From: Motiliproteus sp036960175
GTDB lineage: Bacteria > Pseudomonadota > Gammaproteobacteria > Pseudomonadales > Balneatricaceae
Assembly: GCA_036960175.1 (NCBI GenBank)
Contig: JBALWH010000019.1
Location: forward strand, 1 to 64,000
Direction of reading: 5' to 3'
Length of the DNA stretch: 64,000 bases
Made by a program: the position numbers and the translations under genes. Each line of letters begins with the position of its first letter. The stretch's first letter is position 1. Positions 26,088 to 34,384 of the stretch are shown piece by piece. Below the pieces are notes generated by a model. It had not been told where the DNA came from. It did not search any database and worked only from the letters and a program-made list of their open reading frames with translations.

Positions 26088-28053
26088 TAGTAAAATAAAA
26101 GGCCTGCAGGGGCCTGTTCTTATCATCGGAGCGAGTGGTTTTGTTGGCGCTAATTTGCTGCGCAGGTGTTTAGCGATTAGGTTGGATGTTATTGGGACTG
26201 TTTTTTCTGGAGACTCTTGGCGGCTTGACGATATACCTGCCTCCAATATATCTTTTCTAAATCTTCAAGACCCTGTCAGCGTGATGACTCTTTTTCATCG
26301 TGTAAGGCCTAAGACGGTGTTTGATTGCTCCGCTTTTGGTGCCTACTCCTTTGAGCAAGAGCATCAGCGTATTCACTCGACTAATTACTTGAACTTTATT
26401 GATGTAATGGAGGAGGTTTCCGAACTAAATTTGTCAGCCTATATCCATGCCGGAAGTTCATCTGAATACGGCCTTAATGCATCCGCACCGGAAGAGTCTG
26501 AGACTCTTGTTCCTAACAGTCACTATGCAGTGAGTAAGGCGGCAACTAGCCAGGCGATCTCTTATTATGGAAAAGTTCGAGGGGTTCCCGTCGTCAATCT
26601 TCGTTTATATTCGGTGTATGGACCATATGAAGATTCTTCTCGACTCATCCCTGTTCTTTGTGAGAAAAGTTTGCATAGCGCGCTCCCTAACTTTGCCCAT
26701 TCAGAGGTTTCTAGGGACTTTATACATATAGATGATGTGGTCGCTGCATTTGTCGATGCTGCGCTACGGATGAGTCCTGAGCTAGCTGGGGAGTCATTCA
26801 ATATTGGTACGGGTGTTAGAACCTCTTTAGCCTCTTTGGCCTGTATAACTAAAGAGTTGTTTGATATCCAAGATGAGCCTCAGTTTAGTCTAGAAGCTGG
26901 TCGTGCATGGGACGTTGACAATTGGTATTCGAACCCGCAGAAAGCGAATGAAATGATGGGTTGGACTGCGAAGGTTGGGTTTGCTGAGGGGTTAGCTTTA
27001 ACTCGAGATTGGTGGGCAGTTCATTTAGAGAGCAATGACTTCGCTCGATTGACGAAGAAGGATCAGCCTAGCGATGTAAAAAGATCAGTCTCTGCAATCG
27101 TTGCTTGTTACAAAGATGAACAGGCTATTCCGATCATGCATGAGCGGTTGGTTAATGTATTTAAAAAGCTTGGATTAGATTACGAAATTATTTTTGTTAA
27201 CGATTGCTCCCCGGACGACTCTGCTGAAACGATCAGAAAAATAAGTGCACAAGATCCTCATGTAATGGGGGTGACGCATACACGAAATTTCGGTTCTCAA
27301 TCGGCTTTCAAAAGTGGGATGGAACTTGCCAGTAAGGAAGCCTGTGTTCTTTTAGATGGAGATCTTCAGGACCCTCCTGAGTTGATTGAGGATTTTGTAC
27401 GGGAGTGGCAGGCGGGCGCTGATGTTGTTTATGGTCGGCGTGTTAAGCGTGAGATGTCGGTACTGCTCGAAGCTTGTTATCGTGGTTTTTATCAGTTGTT
27501 TTCGGCTATGAGCGAGATTCCAATACCAAAGAATGCTGGTGACTTTTCACTGATGGATCGTTCTGTTGTTTATTGGATGCTTCAGTGTCAAGAGCGTGAT
27601 TCTTTCCTGCGTGGCTTGCGTGCCTATATAGGTTTTAAACAGGTAGGCGTTGATTATGAAAGACCAGAACGCATGTTTGGTATTAGTACTAATAACTGGA
27701 TAAAAAATATAGGTTGGGCAAAAAAAGCTATTTTCTCATTTTCGCGTACACCCTTGCACATGCTTACGGCATTTGGTGGCATCGCTTGTCTCGGTTCGGT
27801 TGGTTTAGCGGCCGTAAGCGTACTTATGCGCGTACTTAATCCTGAGTCTGTGCCGCAAGGGGTGACCTTTATTTCGCTATTAATTATGTTTTTCGGTTCT
27901 TCTACCATCTTTGCCATTGGATTGCTTGGCGAGTACATAGGTAAAATTTTAGAGGAGACCAAAGCTCGTCCCGCATTTATTCGTCGTAGCTTAATAATGC
28001 GGGGAGAGGTGCTTCCGGCCGAACATACAGGACACCATGACTCATGTCGGTAG
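26065..28053 (+). CDS. fusion: NAD-dependent sugar epimerase/dehydratase plus polyprenyl-phosphate GT2
   Basis: A 662-residue two-domain protein. Residues about 17-325 are an extended SDR: IIGASGFVGANLL, HAGSSSEYG and SHYAVSKAATS (Tyr-xxx-Lys), then RLYSVYGPYE and SFNIGTG. Residues about 345-650 are an ArnC/GtrB/DPM1-type transferase: SAIVACYKDEQAI, FVNDCSPDDS, RNFGSQSAFKSGM, LLDGDLQDPPELI (metal-binding DxD region) and two C-terminal TM helices followed by GEYIGKILEETKARP. The linker is continuous, with no stop or restart. It is likely to finish an NDP-sugar and load it on undecaprenyl phosphate on the cytoplasmic face. Several ATGs occur at the start; TTG 26062 is also possible. Confidence 0.85.
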   Translation: MDMNMNLDSKIKGLQGPVLIIGASGFVGANLLRRCLAIRLDVIGTVFSGDSWRLDDIPASNISFLNLQDPVSVMTLFHRVRPKTVFDCSAFGAYSFEQEHQRIHSTNYLNFIDVMEEVSELNLSAYIHAGSSSEYGLNASAPEESETLVPNSHYAVSKAATSQAISYYGKVRGVPVVNLRLYSVYGPYEDSSRLIPVLCEKSLHSALPNFAHSEVSRDFIHIDDVVAAFVDAALRMSPELAGESFNIGTGVRTSLASLACITKELFDIQDEPQFSLEAGRAWDVDNWYSNPQKANEMMGWTAKVGFAEGLALTRDWWAVHLESNDFARLTKKDQPSDVKRSVSAIVACYKDEQAIPIMHERLVNVFKKLGLDYEIIFVNDCSPDDSAETIRKISAQDPHVMGVTHTRNFGSQSAFKSGMELASKEACVLLDGDLQDPPELIEDFVREWQAGADVVYGRRVKREMSVLLEACYRGFYQLFSAMSEIPIPKNAGDFSLMDRSVVYWMLQCQERDSFLRGLRAYIGFKQVGVDYERPERMFGISTNNWIKNIGWAKKAIFSFSRTPLHMLTAFGGIACLGSVGLAAVSVLMRVLNPESVPQGVTFISLLIMFFGSSTIFAIGLLGEYIGKILEETKARPAFIRRSLIMRGEVLPAEHTGHHDSCR

Positions 28054-28970
28054 CTACTCAAATTAGAATGGAGCGGGTCTGCCCAGTCTGCGAAGGTAGC
28101 TCGCAAGTACATTTCGCGGATGAGTGTATTGACCAAAATCAGATTAGCGATTTCACTTATGCTTCTCGTAAGCAACCGGAGTTCATGTGTCTTCGTTTGG
28201 TACGTTGTACGGACTGTGATTTGGTATATGCGCCTACCCCTCCTGCTGCGGATTTTCTGCTGACTGCATATTCGGAGGCTGCGTATGATTCTGGCCCAGA
28301 GGCTGAAGCTGCGGCACATAGTTACGCTAAAGCACTGGTGCAGCATGTCGAACGTCTTGCTGGTAGGAATGCTGCGGTAGATGTAGGGGCCGGTAGTGGA
28401 CCGTTGCTACCATGGCTACAGGATGTTGGGTTTAATCCAGTGATTGGTATTGAGCCTTCACGAGCGGCTATTGATGCCGCTCTTCCTTCCGTGTTACCTA
28501 TGCTACGTGAAGGAATGTTTACACCGGACTTGCTAGATGGCATTAGCCCGTCTCTACTGTGTTCTTTTATGACATTAGAGCATATGGAGAATCCTGCTGA
28601 ATTCGTCAGTACTGCATATGAGCAATTAGAGCCTGGCGGTATGCTTGCTGTCGTTGTTCATAACTGGCGTGCGCCACTCAATCGTTTGCTGGGTTTACGT
28701 TCGCCGATTATCGATGTGGAGCATCTACAGCTTTTTAGCCCTAAATCGATACAAGCTCTAATGACTCGAACCGGATTTGAGTCGATTACCTTGCAATCTA
28801 TTAGTAATACTTACCCGCTTCGGTACTGGCTGCGCCTCACTCCGTTGCCAGCCGGCATGAAAGCGTCGATTGCTAAAATGCTAGATCGTATTGGAATTTC
28901 AGATACCCAACTATCGTTGCGCGTCGGCAATATGCTTGCCGTCGCTATCAAACCTTTGGTGAAGAATTAA
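28044..28970 (+). CDS. class I SAM-dependent methyltransferase with N-terminal zinc-knuckle cysteines
   Basis: A 308-residue protein. Cys13, Cys16, Cys55 and Cys58 form two CxxC pairs typical of the zinc-binding lead domain of many sugar C- and O-methyltransferases. The SAM-binding loop is VDVGAGSGPLLPWL, followed by TLEHMENPAEFV and EPGGMLAVVVHN. The ATG overlaps the stop of the SDR-GT2 fusion by 10 bp, and its own stop overlaps the next gene by one base (TAATG). Probably methylates the sugar made by this operon or its nucleotide precursor. Confidence 0.8.
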   Translation: MSVATQIRMERVCPVCEGSSQVHFADECIDQNQISDFTYASRKQPEFMCLRLVRCTDCDLVYAPTPPAADFLLTAYSEAAYDSGPEAEAAAHSYAKALVQHVERLAGRNAAVDVGAGSGPLLPWLQDVGFNPVIGIEPSRAAIDAALPSVLPMLREGMFTPDLLDGISPSLLCSFMTLEHMENPAEFVSTAYEQLEPGGMLAVVVHNWRAPLNRLLGLRSPIIDVEHLQLFSPKSIQALMTRTGFESITLQSISNTYPLRYWLRLTPLPAGMKASIAKMLDRIGISDTQLSLRVGNMLAVAIKPLVKN

Positions 28971-29713
28971 TGACTCAAATAGATGATGTAACAACTAAGA
29001 AAAACGTTAGCCAGTTTGATGAGGATGTTCGAAATACGGGATCATACGCTTATACAGCAGAACGTCTGTCTGCTCGTTTTGCCAATACATGCATCAGTGA
29101 TTCAATATCTCAGGCTTATGACTTCTCAGGAAAAACCGTGCTTGATCTTGGTTGCGGCGATGGCGCTTATACATTGGAATTCCCTTCTCTTGGGGTGAAA
29201 GAGGTGGTAGGCGTTGATCCGGCTAGTGTCGCGATTGAGGCAGCGAACGCGACAGCTCAAAAACTTGGCCTTGAAACCGCTGTGAAATTTGAGGTGGGTA
29301 ACATTTACGCACTGGAGTCCTATCTAGCGGATGATCGCTTTGACTGCATTGTGCTGCGGGGGGTGCTACACCACCTTCCCGACCCGGCTCGCGCCATTGC
29401 CTGCCTTGCCTCATTTGGCGGGACTATCGTCATACTGGAACCCAATGGTAATAATCCGGTGTTAAAGTTGCTTGAGAAGTACTCTCGCTATCATATTGAG
29501 CATGAAGAGCGGTCATTCACACCAGGCGTGATTCGTTCTTGGCTTGAAACAGCTGAATTTTCAGTGAGTTCCAGCAAATTGATCAACTTAGTTCCTATGT
29601 TTTGTCCAGATTGGATGGCTAAAGTGTTGCGTGTAGTTGGACCAATCGTTGAGGCTTTTCCGCTAGTGCGAAATATTAGCTGTGGACAGATTGTTATCGT
29701 TGCACGTAAATGA
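28970..29713 (+). CDS. class I SAM-dependent methyltransferase
   Basis: A 247-residue methyltransferase without the cysteine lead domain. SAM motif VLDLGCGDGAYTLEF at about residues 54-68, acidic VVGVDPAS, and post-motif FDCIVLRGVLHHLPDPARA. It resembles ubiquinone-type Methyltransf_11/25 proteins; specificity is not visible. Coupled to both neighbours by overlaps (TAATG upstream, ATGA downstream), placing it firmly inside the eight-gene operon. Confidence 0.8.
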   Translation: MTQIDDVTTKKNVSQFDEDVRNTGSYAYTAERLSARFANTCISDSISQAYDFSGKTVLDLGCGDGAYTLEFPSLGVKEVVGVDPASVAIEAANATAQKLGLETAVKFEVGNIYALESYLADDRFDCIVLRGVLHHLPDPARAIACLASFGGTIVILEPNGNNPVLKLLEKYSRYHIEHEERSFTPGVIRSWLETAEFSVSSSKLINLVPMFCPDWMAKVLRVVGPIVEAFPLVRNISCGQIVIVARK

Positions 29714-30078
29714 GGCGTATGTGGTCTGCTCATATATTCCTTGCTGGAATGATTTGTTGTATGGCTATATCCCAGGTTTTTCTAAAATTTGCAGGCATCC
29801 ATGCAGCTGTTCAGTTTGATATAGTTCATGATTTTGTTAAGAATTATTGGCTTTGGGGTGGCTTGATGCTATCTGGTTTCGGGCTTTGTTTTTGGATGAT
29901 TACATTGCACAAAATGCCACTATCATCGGCTTACCCTTGGACTGCTTTAATATACGTTCTCACACCAATAGCGAGCGTTATCTTTTTTGATGATGTGTTA
30001 AGTTTTAATTATGTACTAGGGATGATTAGTATCGTTGTTGGTGTTTTTCTAACCACCGGTGGTGTTGCGACGCAATGA
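29710..30078 (+). CDS. small EamA/SMR-family membrane protein, ArnE-like
   Basis: A 122-residue protein with four hydrophobic segments, like the small multidrug resistance/EamA-half transporters. SQVFLKFAG near the start and LSSAYPWTALIYVLTPIAS resemble ArnE/ArnF, which together flip undecaprenyl-phosphate-aminoarabinose. Start ATG overlaps the preceding stop (ATGA) and the stop overlaps the next gene (ATGA). The pair is expected to form a heterodimer. Confidence 0.78.
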   Translation: MRRMWSAHIFLAGMICCMAISQVFLKFAGIHAAVQFDIVHDFVKNYWLWGGLMLSGFGLCFWMITLHKMPLSSAYPWTALIYVLTPIASVIFFDDVLSFNYVLGMISIVVGVFLTTGGVATQ

Positions 30079-30404
30079 CGAACACTGAGTTAGCGTTTTG
30101 TCTGCTTTGTGTGTTTTGTAGTAGTAGTTCCCAGCTTTTCATCAAGGGTGCTTCTTTGCGCCCCTCTTTTGGAAAAACCATTTTTCTCCTTGGGTTAGGT
30201 GTAATGCTTCAATTGAGCTCAGTTTTATTTGCGGTTATGGCATTAAAAACTATGCAGCTTTCTCAACTTATACCGTTTGCCGCAATGGCGTATTTGCTGG
30301 TGCCAATAGGTAGTTTTTTTGTTTTTAACGAGCGCTTGCTTCCTCGGTTTTGGTCGGGTTCAGCGCTCATCGTTGTTGGGATTATTTACACCAGTTTATT
30401 ATGA
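30075..30404 (+). CDS. small EamA/SMR-family membrane protein, ArnF-like
   Basis: A 109-residue four-TM partner of the preceding gene. SSSQLFIKGAS, MALKTMQLSQLIPFAAMAYLLVPIGS and FNERLLPRFWSG correspond to conserved ArnE/ArnF positions. Adjacent paralogous small transporters followed by a GT-C gene is the arrangement of the arn system. ATGA overlaps at both ends. Confidence 0.78.
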   Translation: MTNTELAFCLLCVFCSSSSQLFIKGASLRPSFGKTIFLLGLGVMLQLSSVLFAVMALKTMQLSQLIPFAAMAYLLVPIGSFFVFNERLLPRFWSGSALIVVGIIYTSLL

Positions 30405-31984
30405 GAATCTTAGACATGAACGATCAAGGGCGAACATGGCTCTACATTTCGTTAGTTGTTTTGACTGTTTCGATTGCAACTATCTTTCCTCGACTAATGG
30501 TTATCGGCGGATTTCCATCTACAGATGAAGGTTTCTATGCCTACCAGGCACAGCTCATCCACTCAGTTTTAGCTGTGGGGCAGGGACTGCCTGATGAAGG
30601 CTCTATAGGACTCTACCCCATGCTGTTGTCGTGGCTATTTGAGCTGCCCGGTAACAGCCTGATCCTGTTTCGTCTGGCTGATCTGATCGTTGCTATTATT
30701 GCGTCCTGCATTTTTTTTCGTGTACTAGAGCGGGTGAGTGGCAGCCGCATCGGTGGGGCGCTGATTGCATTGGTGTTTTTGTTCACAATGAACCAGCCAA
30801 TTTTCATCCAGACTGGCTTTAAGAACAGTATATTTGCAGCTTGTATTCCTCTTTTTGTAGCTTTTCTTTTAGCACAAGGAGTGGCAGGTCAAAAAAATAA
30901 AAATTGGGCCGGTGTTGGAGCATTGGTTGCAATAAGTGTCCTCCTTAGAGAAACCTTCGTGCCTTTCTTATTCTTAGGTGCATTAGCCGCGGTAGTGAGT
31001 GCTGGTTGGCGAGCCTGCTTCCGGTTTGTTTTTGGTGCGGCACTGGCAGGGTTGGGTATTACGTTCTGTATCGTCGCTGCACGGGGCGGAGTTGTTGAAC
31101 TTATCGACTCCTATGTTGAAATGGGGGCTATTTTTGCTTCATTCGAAGATCGGCGTATCCCGCACTTTATCAAGTTTGGGGCGCTTTCAGCCGATGTTTC
31201 TAGGATTACATTGATTCTGGCGGGTCTGTCAATCATTGCGATTATCAGTAGTTACCTCTTACGTAATCGAACCGTGACGTTAGGCCAGTTTTGTTTTTGG
31301 CTTGCTTGCGCCTTGCTACCTTTACTTGAACCCGCCTCAAAGTTCGGCTACCCCTACCACTTTTCTGTCTGTCTGCCCGGGCTGGCGGGGTTGTCTGCTT
31401 TAGGCTGGAGAAGTTTCGTCGCAGGTAATGCTAGACGCATAAAAAATGGAATTGCAACTATCGTTTTGCTCATCGGCTCGTATATGTTATTACCTCAATT
31501 TACTATCCTGATGGACTCATGGCCAAGCGCAAAAATTGCACTGCTAAATGCTAGCTCTCCATTATGGCCGGCAGAGTCCGTATCTAAGTCTAATTTTCTC
31601 TTGGCTGCGGATGCTATTCGTCAAGCAGCCCCCCCCCATGCCACGTTGAGCATTAGTGGTTTTATGTTTGCGCTTTACCCTCTTACTGGGTTGTTACCGC
31701 CATCGGGTAGTTTAAGTAACTTAAGCGCTACCGTTGCGGTTTTAGAATTTGATGCCGTTAGATTTGAGCAGGCTTTGAAAGCATGCCCGCCGGATGTATT
31801 GATGACGACAACTCGACCTATTCCAGGGTCAGAACTTATTAGGCAAGTAGTGGAAGATACCGGCTTCTACGAAAAAGTTGCGACTATCCCTGTCTCTCGA
31901 GACAAATCCTATGGCTGGGCCGGAGGGACTGTCTTTAAGATAATTAAGCCTTATCAAGGGGGTTGTGACAGAGGTGTTCTGTGA
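30401..31984 (+). CDS. polytopic GT-C (ArnT/PMT-like) glycosyltransferase candidate
   Basis: A 527-residue protein with about 10-12 TM helices. The first periplasmic loop has GFPSTDEGFYAYQAQL: an Asp-Glu pair just after TM1, as in ArnT and other GT39/GT83 enzymes that use polyprenyl-phosphate sugars. RETFVPFLF and a soluble C-terminal region (from about residue 390) also fit. ATG 30401 is chosen because it forms an ATGA overlap with the previous stop. It is likely the final transferase of the operon, acting in the periplasm. Acceptor unknown. Confidence 0.7.
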   Translation: MRILDMNDQGRTWLYISLVVLTVSIATIFPRLMVIGGFPSTDEGFYAYQAQLIHSVLAVGQGLPDEGSIGLYPMLLSWLFELPGNSLILFRLADLIVAIIASCIFFRVLERVSGSRIGGALIALVFLFTMNQPIFIQTGFKNSIFAACIPLFVAFLLAQGVAGQKNKNWAGVGALVAISVLLRETFVPFLFLGALAAVVSAGWRACFRFVFGAALAGLGITFCIVAARGGVVELIDSYVEMGAIFASFEDRRIPHFIKFGALSADVSRITLILAGLSIIAIISSYLLRNRTVTLGQFCFWLACALLPLLEPASKFGYPYHFSVCLPGLAGLSALGWRSFVAGNARRIKNGIATIVLLIGSYMLLPQFTILMDSWPSAKIALLNASSPLWPAESVSKSNFLLAADAIRQAAPPHATLSISGFMFALYPLTGLLPPSGSLSNLSATVAVLEFDAVRFEQALKACPPDVLMTTTRPIPGSELIRQVVEDTGFYEKVATIPVSRDKSYGWAGGTVFKIIKPYQGGCDRGVL

Positions 31985-32007
31985 ATTCATTAAACTGAGT
32001 CGCTGGA

Positions 32008-32297
32008 GTAATCCCTCCGAAAACTAGCGGTGCTCAAAGTAGGTTTTTCTCGTAATCTAAGTGCAGGAAATTCTGCATGAAAAAGCAACGTTATTCTGAC
32101 AGCCAGACTCTGGCAATCCTTTGGCAATACGATCAGCTGCTGGTTGGTGCCTAGAAAATTTGTGGCGATTCAGACTATGGAGCACGATGGCTTTGGTTTT
32201 ACAATCATAAGCGGCCGCATAAAGCTAACGGCGGCAGGCCCTCACTAATGGCGGATTAACCTCTACTTTTGGTGCTCGGTAAAAAAGGGCGGATTAC
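32008..32297 (+). mobile_element. internally deleted IS3-family element
   Basis: Imperfect terminal inverted repeats begin GTAATCC at both ends, with inner matches such as AAAGTAG. Inside, 32077-32154 encodes 25 residues beginning MKKQRYSDSQTLAIL, the start of an IS3-type OrfA, and 32173-32259 encodes WLWFYNHKRPHKANGG, the end of an OrfB integrase. The roughly 1 kb between them is missing. The right end abuts the manC fragment. Confidence 0.7.
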
Positions 32298-32298
32298 C

Positions 32299-32611
32299 CA
32301 GCTACAAATCGATCGATAATGGTGAGCGTTTTCAGGTGAAACACATCCGCGTGACGCCGGGTGAGCAACTATCGCTGCAAAAGCACCACCACCGCTCCGA
32401 GCATTGGATCGTCGTTAAGGGTACCGCGCGTGTGACCTGTGGCGATAAGACCTTCTTGATCAGTGAGAATCAGTCCACCTATATCCCCATGTGAGAGGTC
32501 CACCGACTAGAAAACCCCGGCAAGATTCCGTTGGATCTGATCGAAGTCCAGACCGGTGGTTACCTGGGTGAGGATGATATCGTGCGCTTAGAGGATGTGT
32601 TCGGGCGTTAG
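32299..32611 (+). pseudogene. 3' fragment of a second manC
   Basis: About 310 bp closely matching the last part of the intact manC (about 35506-35818), covering the cupin phosphomannose-isomerase domain: SIDNGERFQVKHI, QLSLQKHHHRSEHW and the terminal EDVFGR. An in-frame TGA replaces the GGA codon after PM, and upstream sequence is replaced by the IS remnant. It forms a direct repeat with the intact gene, flanking wcaJ. Confidence 0.9.
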
Positions 32612-32647
32612 TGGGTGCTCATTATGCCCGTTTGTTTTCCTCAATCT

Positions 32648-32839
32648 TCATGATGAAACTTCGGTCGGGTTTAGTCGTTGCTGAAGGGCGTCAAAGAGCA
32701 AGGCCAGTCGTGCAAGTTGGATAATGGCTTGTGGTTTGTAAATGCGCTTATTTGGTGACACAAGTCTTAGTTCTCTGCGGATACCCGTCACTAACTCTGC
32801 CAAGGCTGTGCAAGAACCCTCATGCTCGATCCATCGCCC
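32648..32839 (-). pseudogene. unrecognised coding fragment
   Basis: A 63-codon minus-strand frame without ATG, closed upstream by TAG, containing AELVTGIRRELRL and IIQLARLALLFDALQQRL. The amphipathic character looks coding, but I do not recognise the family. It may be the C-terminus of a lost gene. Confidence 0.25.
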
Positions 32840-32914
32840 CTAGTCGGTGCTATACGGGCCACGAAAAATGCGGGATAATGGCGACGAATTTAACGCTGAC
32901 ATGGATCCGTTTTT

Positions 32915-34324
32915 GTGAAGTACTCTGGTTTTCTTAAAGAACACTCTCAAGTTTTAATGTGGTCTCTGCGCGTGTCAGACTGGTTGGTTTTAACTCTGAC
33001 CTGCTGGTGCGCAATGGCCATTGCTATCGATACTTGGACTTTTCACTCTATATATACAATAGCTGTGGTAGTCGCCTCTTTCGCTTCATTTTCTATTTAT
33101 CCTTTTTTCTCCGTCTATCGTGCTTGGCGCGGTGCGACGAAGATGGAAGAGCTCCGAACCCTTTTTTTCGGGTGGACGGCACTGTTTTCTATGTTGGCCT
33201 TGCTGGCGGTGCTGACTAAAACCTCTGAAGATTATTCTCGTGTCTGGTTTGGAACTTGGTACTTGCTGGGCCTAAGCGGATTAGTTTTTTCTCGTTTTAT
33301 TTTACGCAGTCTTCTTAATTTTATTCGAGAGAATGGCCTGAATACTCGTCGCATTGTTATTGTTGGTACATCTGACCTGGGGCAGCGAGTGGCAACGGCG
33401 ATTAAAAGAGAAAATTGGATCGGTTTGCAGCTCGAGGGTTTTTTCGAACGGGCTGAAGGTGAATATATAGCCGCTTTTCTCAGTGACATTCCGGTGTTGG
33501 GTAAACTTGATGGCTGTGCCAATTATGTTCGTAATCATCAGGTTGATCAGGTTTGGATCTGCCTGCCTTTAGCGCAAGAAGCGGAGATGAGAGAGTTATT
33601 TGAATCGTTAGATGACGTAGCCGTCGAGCTACGTTTTGTGCCGGATATTTTTGGGTTCCAATTGTTAAATCACTCTATCTCAGAAGTGGCTGGTCTTCCC
33701 GTAATTAATTTGTCGGCATCTTCAATGGATGGTATTCATCGGGTAGTGAAGGCCATCGAGGATCGGGTGCTTGCGGTCATCATTCTTTTCTTAATCAGCC
33801 CCTTATTGGTTGCAATAACCTTAGCTATAAAGTTGTCTTCGAAAGGCCCCGCTGTTTTCAAACAACGGCGCTACGGTATAAATGGCGACGAAATAAAGGT
33901 GTATAAATTTCGATCTATGACAGTGTTGGATAATGGCTCTGAGGTTCAGCAGGCTCAAAAAGGGGACGTTCGAATCACACCGTTAGGCAGTTTTTTACGA
34001 CGCACCTCGCTGGATGAGCTTCCTCAGTTTTTTAATGTGCTTCAGGGACGAATGTCTATTGTAGGCCCGCGTCCCCATGCTGTGGCTCATAATGAGCAGT
34101 ATAAAGGATTGATTGGAGGCTATATGAAACGTCATCTTGTGAAGCCGGGCATTACGGGATGGGCACAGATAAATGGCTGGAGAGGAGAGACTGATACGCT
34201 TAATAAGATGGAAAAACGCGTTGAGTACGATCTTTACTATATTGAGAACTGGTCATTATGGTTTGATCTGAAGATTGTTTTTTTGACGCTGTTTAAAGGT
34301 TTTGTGCATAAAAATGCATACTAG
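32915..34324 (+). CDS. wcaJ: WcaJ-type undecaprenyl-phosphate glucose phosphotransferase
   Basis: Initiates repeat-unit assembly by moving a hexose-1-phosphate (usually glucose) to undecaprenyl phosphate. The 469-residue protein has four N-terminal TM helices (about 15-120), a Rossmann-like middle (IVGTSDLGQRVA) and a C-terminal catalytic domain after a fifth hydrophobic segment: FKQRRYGINGDEIKVYKFRSM, SLDELPQFFNVLQG (Asp-Glu catalytic dyad), SIVGPRPHA and KPGITGWAQINGWRGETD. GTG 32915 is the start. It is one of two initiating transferases in the window. Confidence 0.92.
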   Translation: MKYSGFLKEHSQVLMWSLRVSDWLVLTLTCWCAMAIAIDTWTFHSIYTIAVVVASFASFSIYPFFSVYRAWRGATKMEELRTLFFGWTALFSMLALLAVLTKTSEDYSRVWFGTWYLLGLSGLVFSRFILRSLLNFIRENGLNTRRIVIVGTSDLGQRVATAIKRENWIGLQLEGFFERAEGEYIAAFLSDIPVLGKLDGCANYVRNHQVDQVWICLPLAQEAEMRELFESLDDVAVELRFVPDIFGFQLLNHSISEVAGLPVINLSASSMDGIHRVVKAIEDRVLAVIILFLISPLLVAITLAIKLSSKGPAVFKQRRYGINGDEIKVYKFRSMTVLDNGSEVQQAQKGDVRITPLGSFLRRTSLDELPQFFNVLQGRMSIVGPRPHAVAHNEQYKGLIGGYMKRHLVKPGITGWAQINGWRGETDTLNKMEKRVEYDLYYIENWSLWFDLKIVFLTLFKGFVHKNAY

Positions 34325-34384
34325 CTATCATATGCTTAGTTCCGCTCGTTTTTTGATTTAATAGAAAGGAATGTAGTTGTAAAT

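Larger units (their letters stand above)
31985..32914. other. gene-free scar between the tkt operon and wcaJ
   Basis: Holds in order an internally deleted IS3-type element (32008-32297), a manC 3' fragment (32299-32611) and about 300 bp with one unrecognised minus-strand fragment (32648-32839). No intact gene. The piece order shows past insertion and deletion between the modification operon and wcaJ-manC. Confidence 0.8.
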
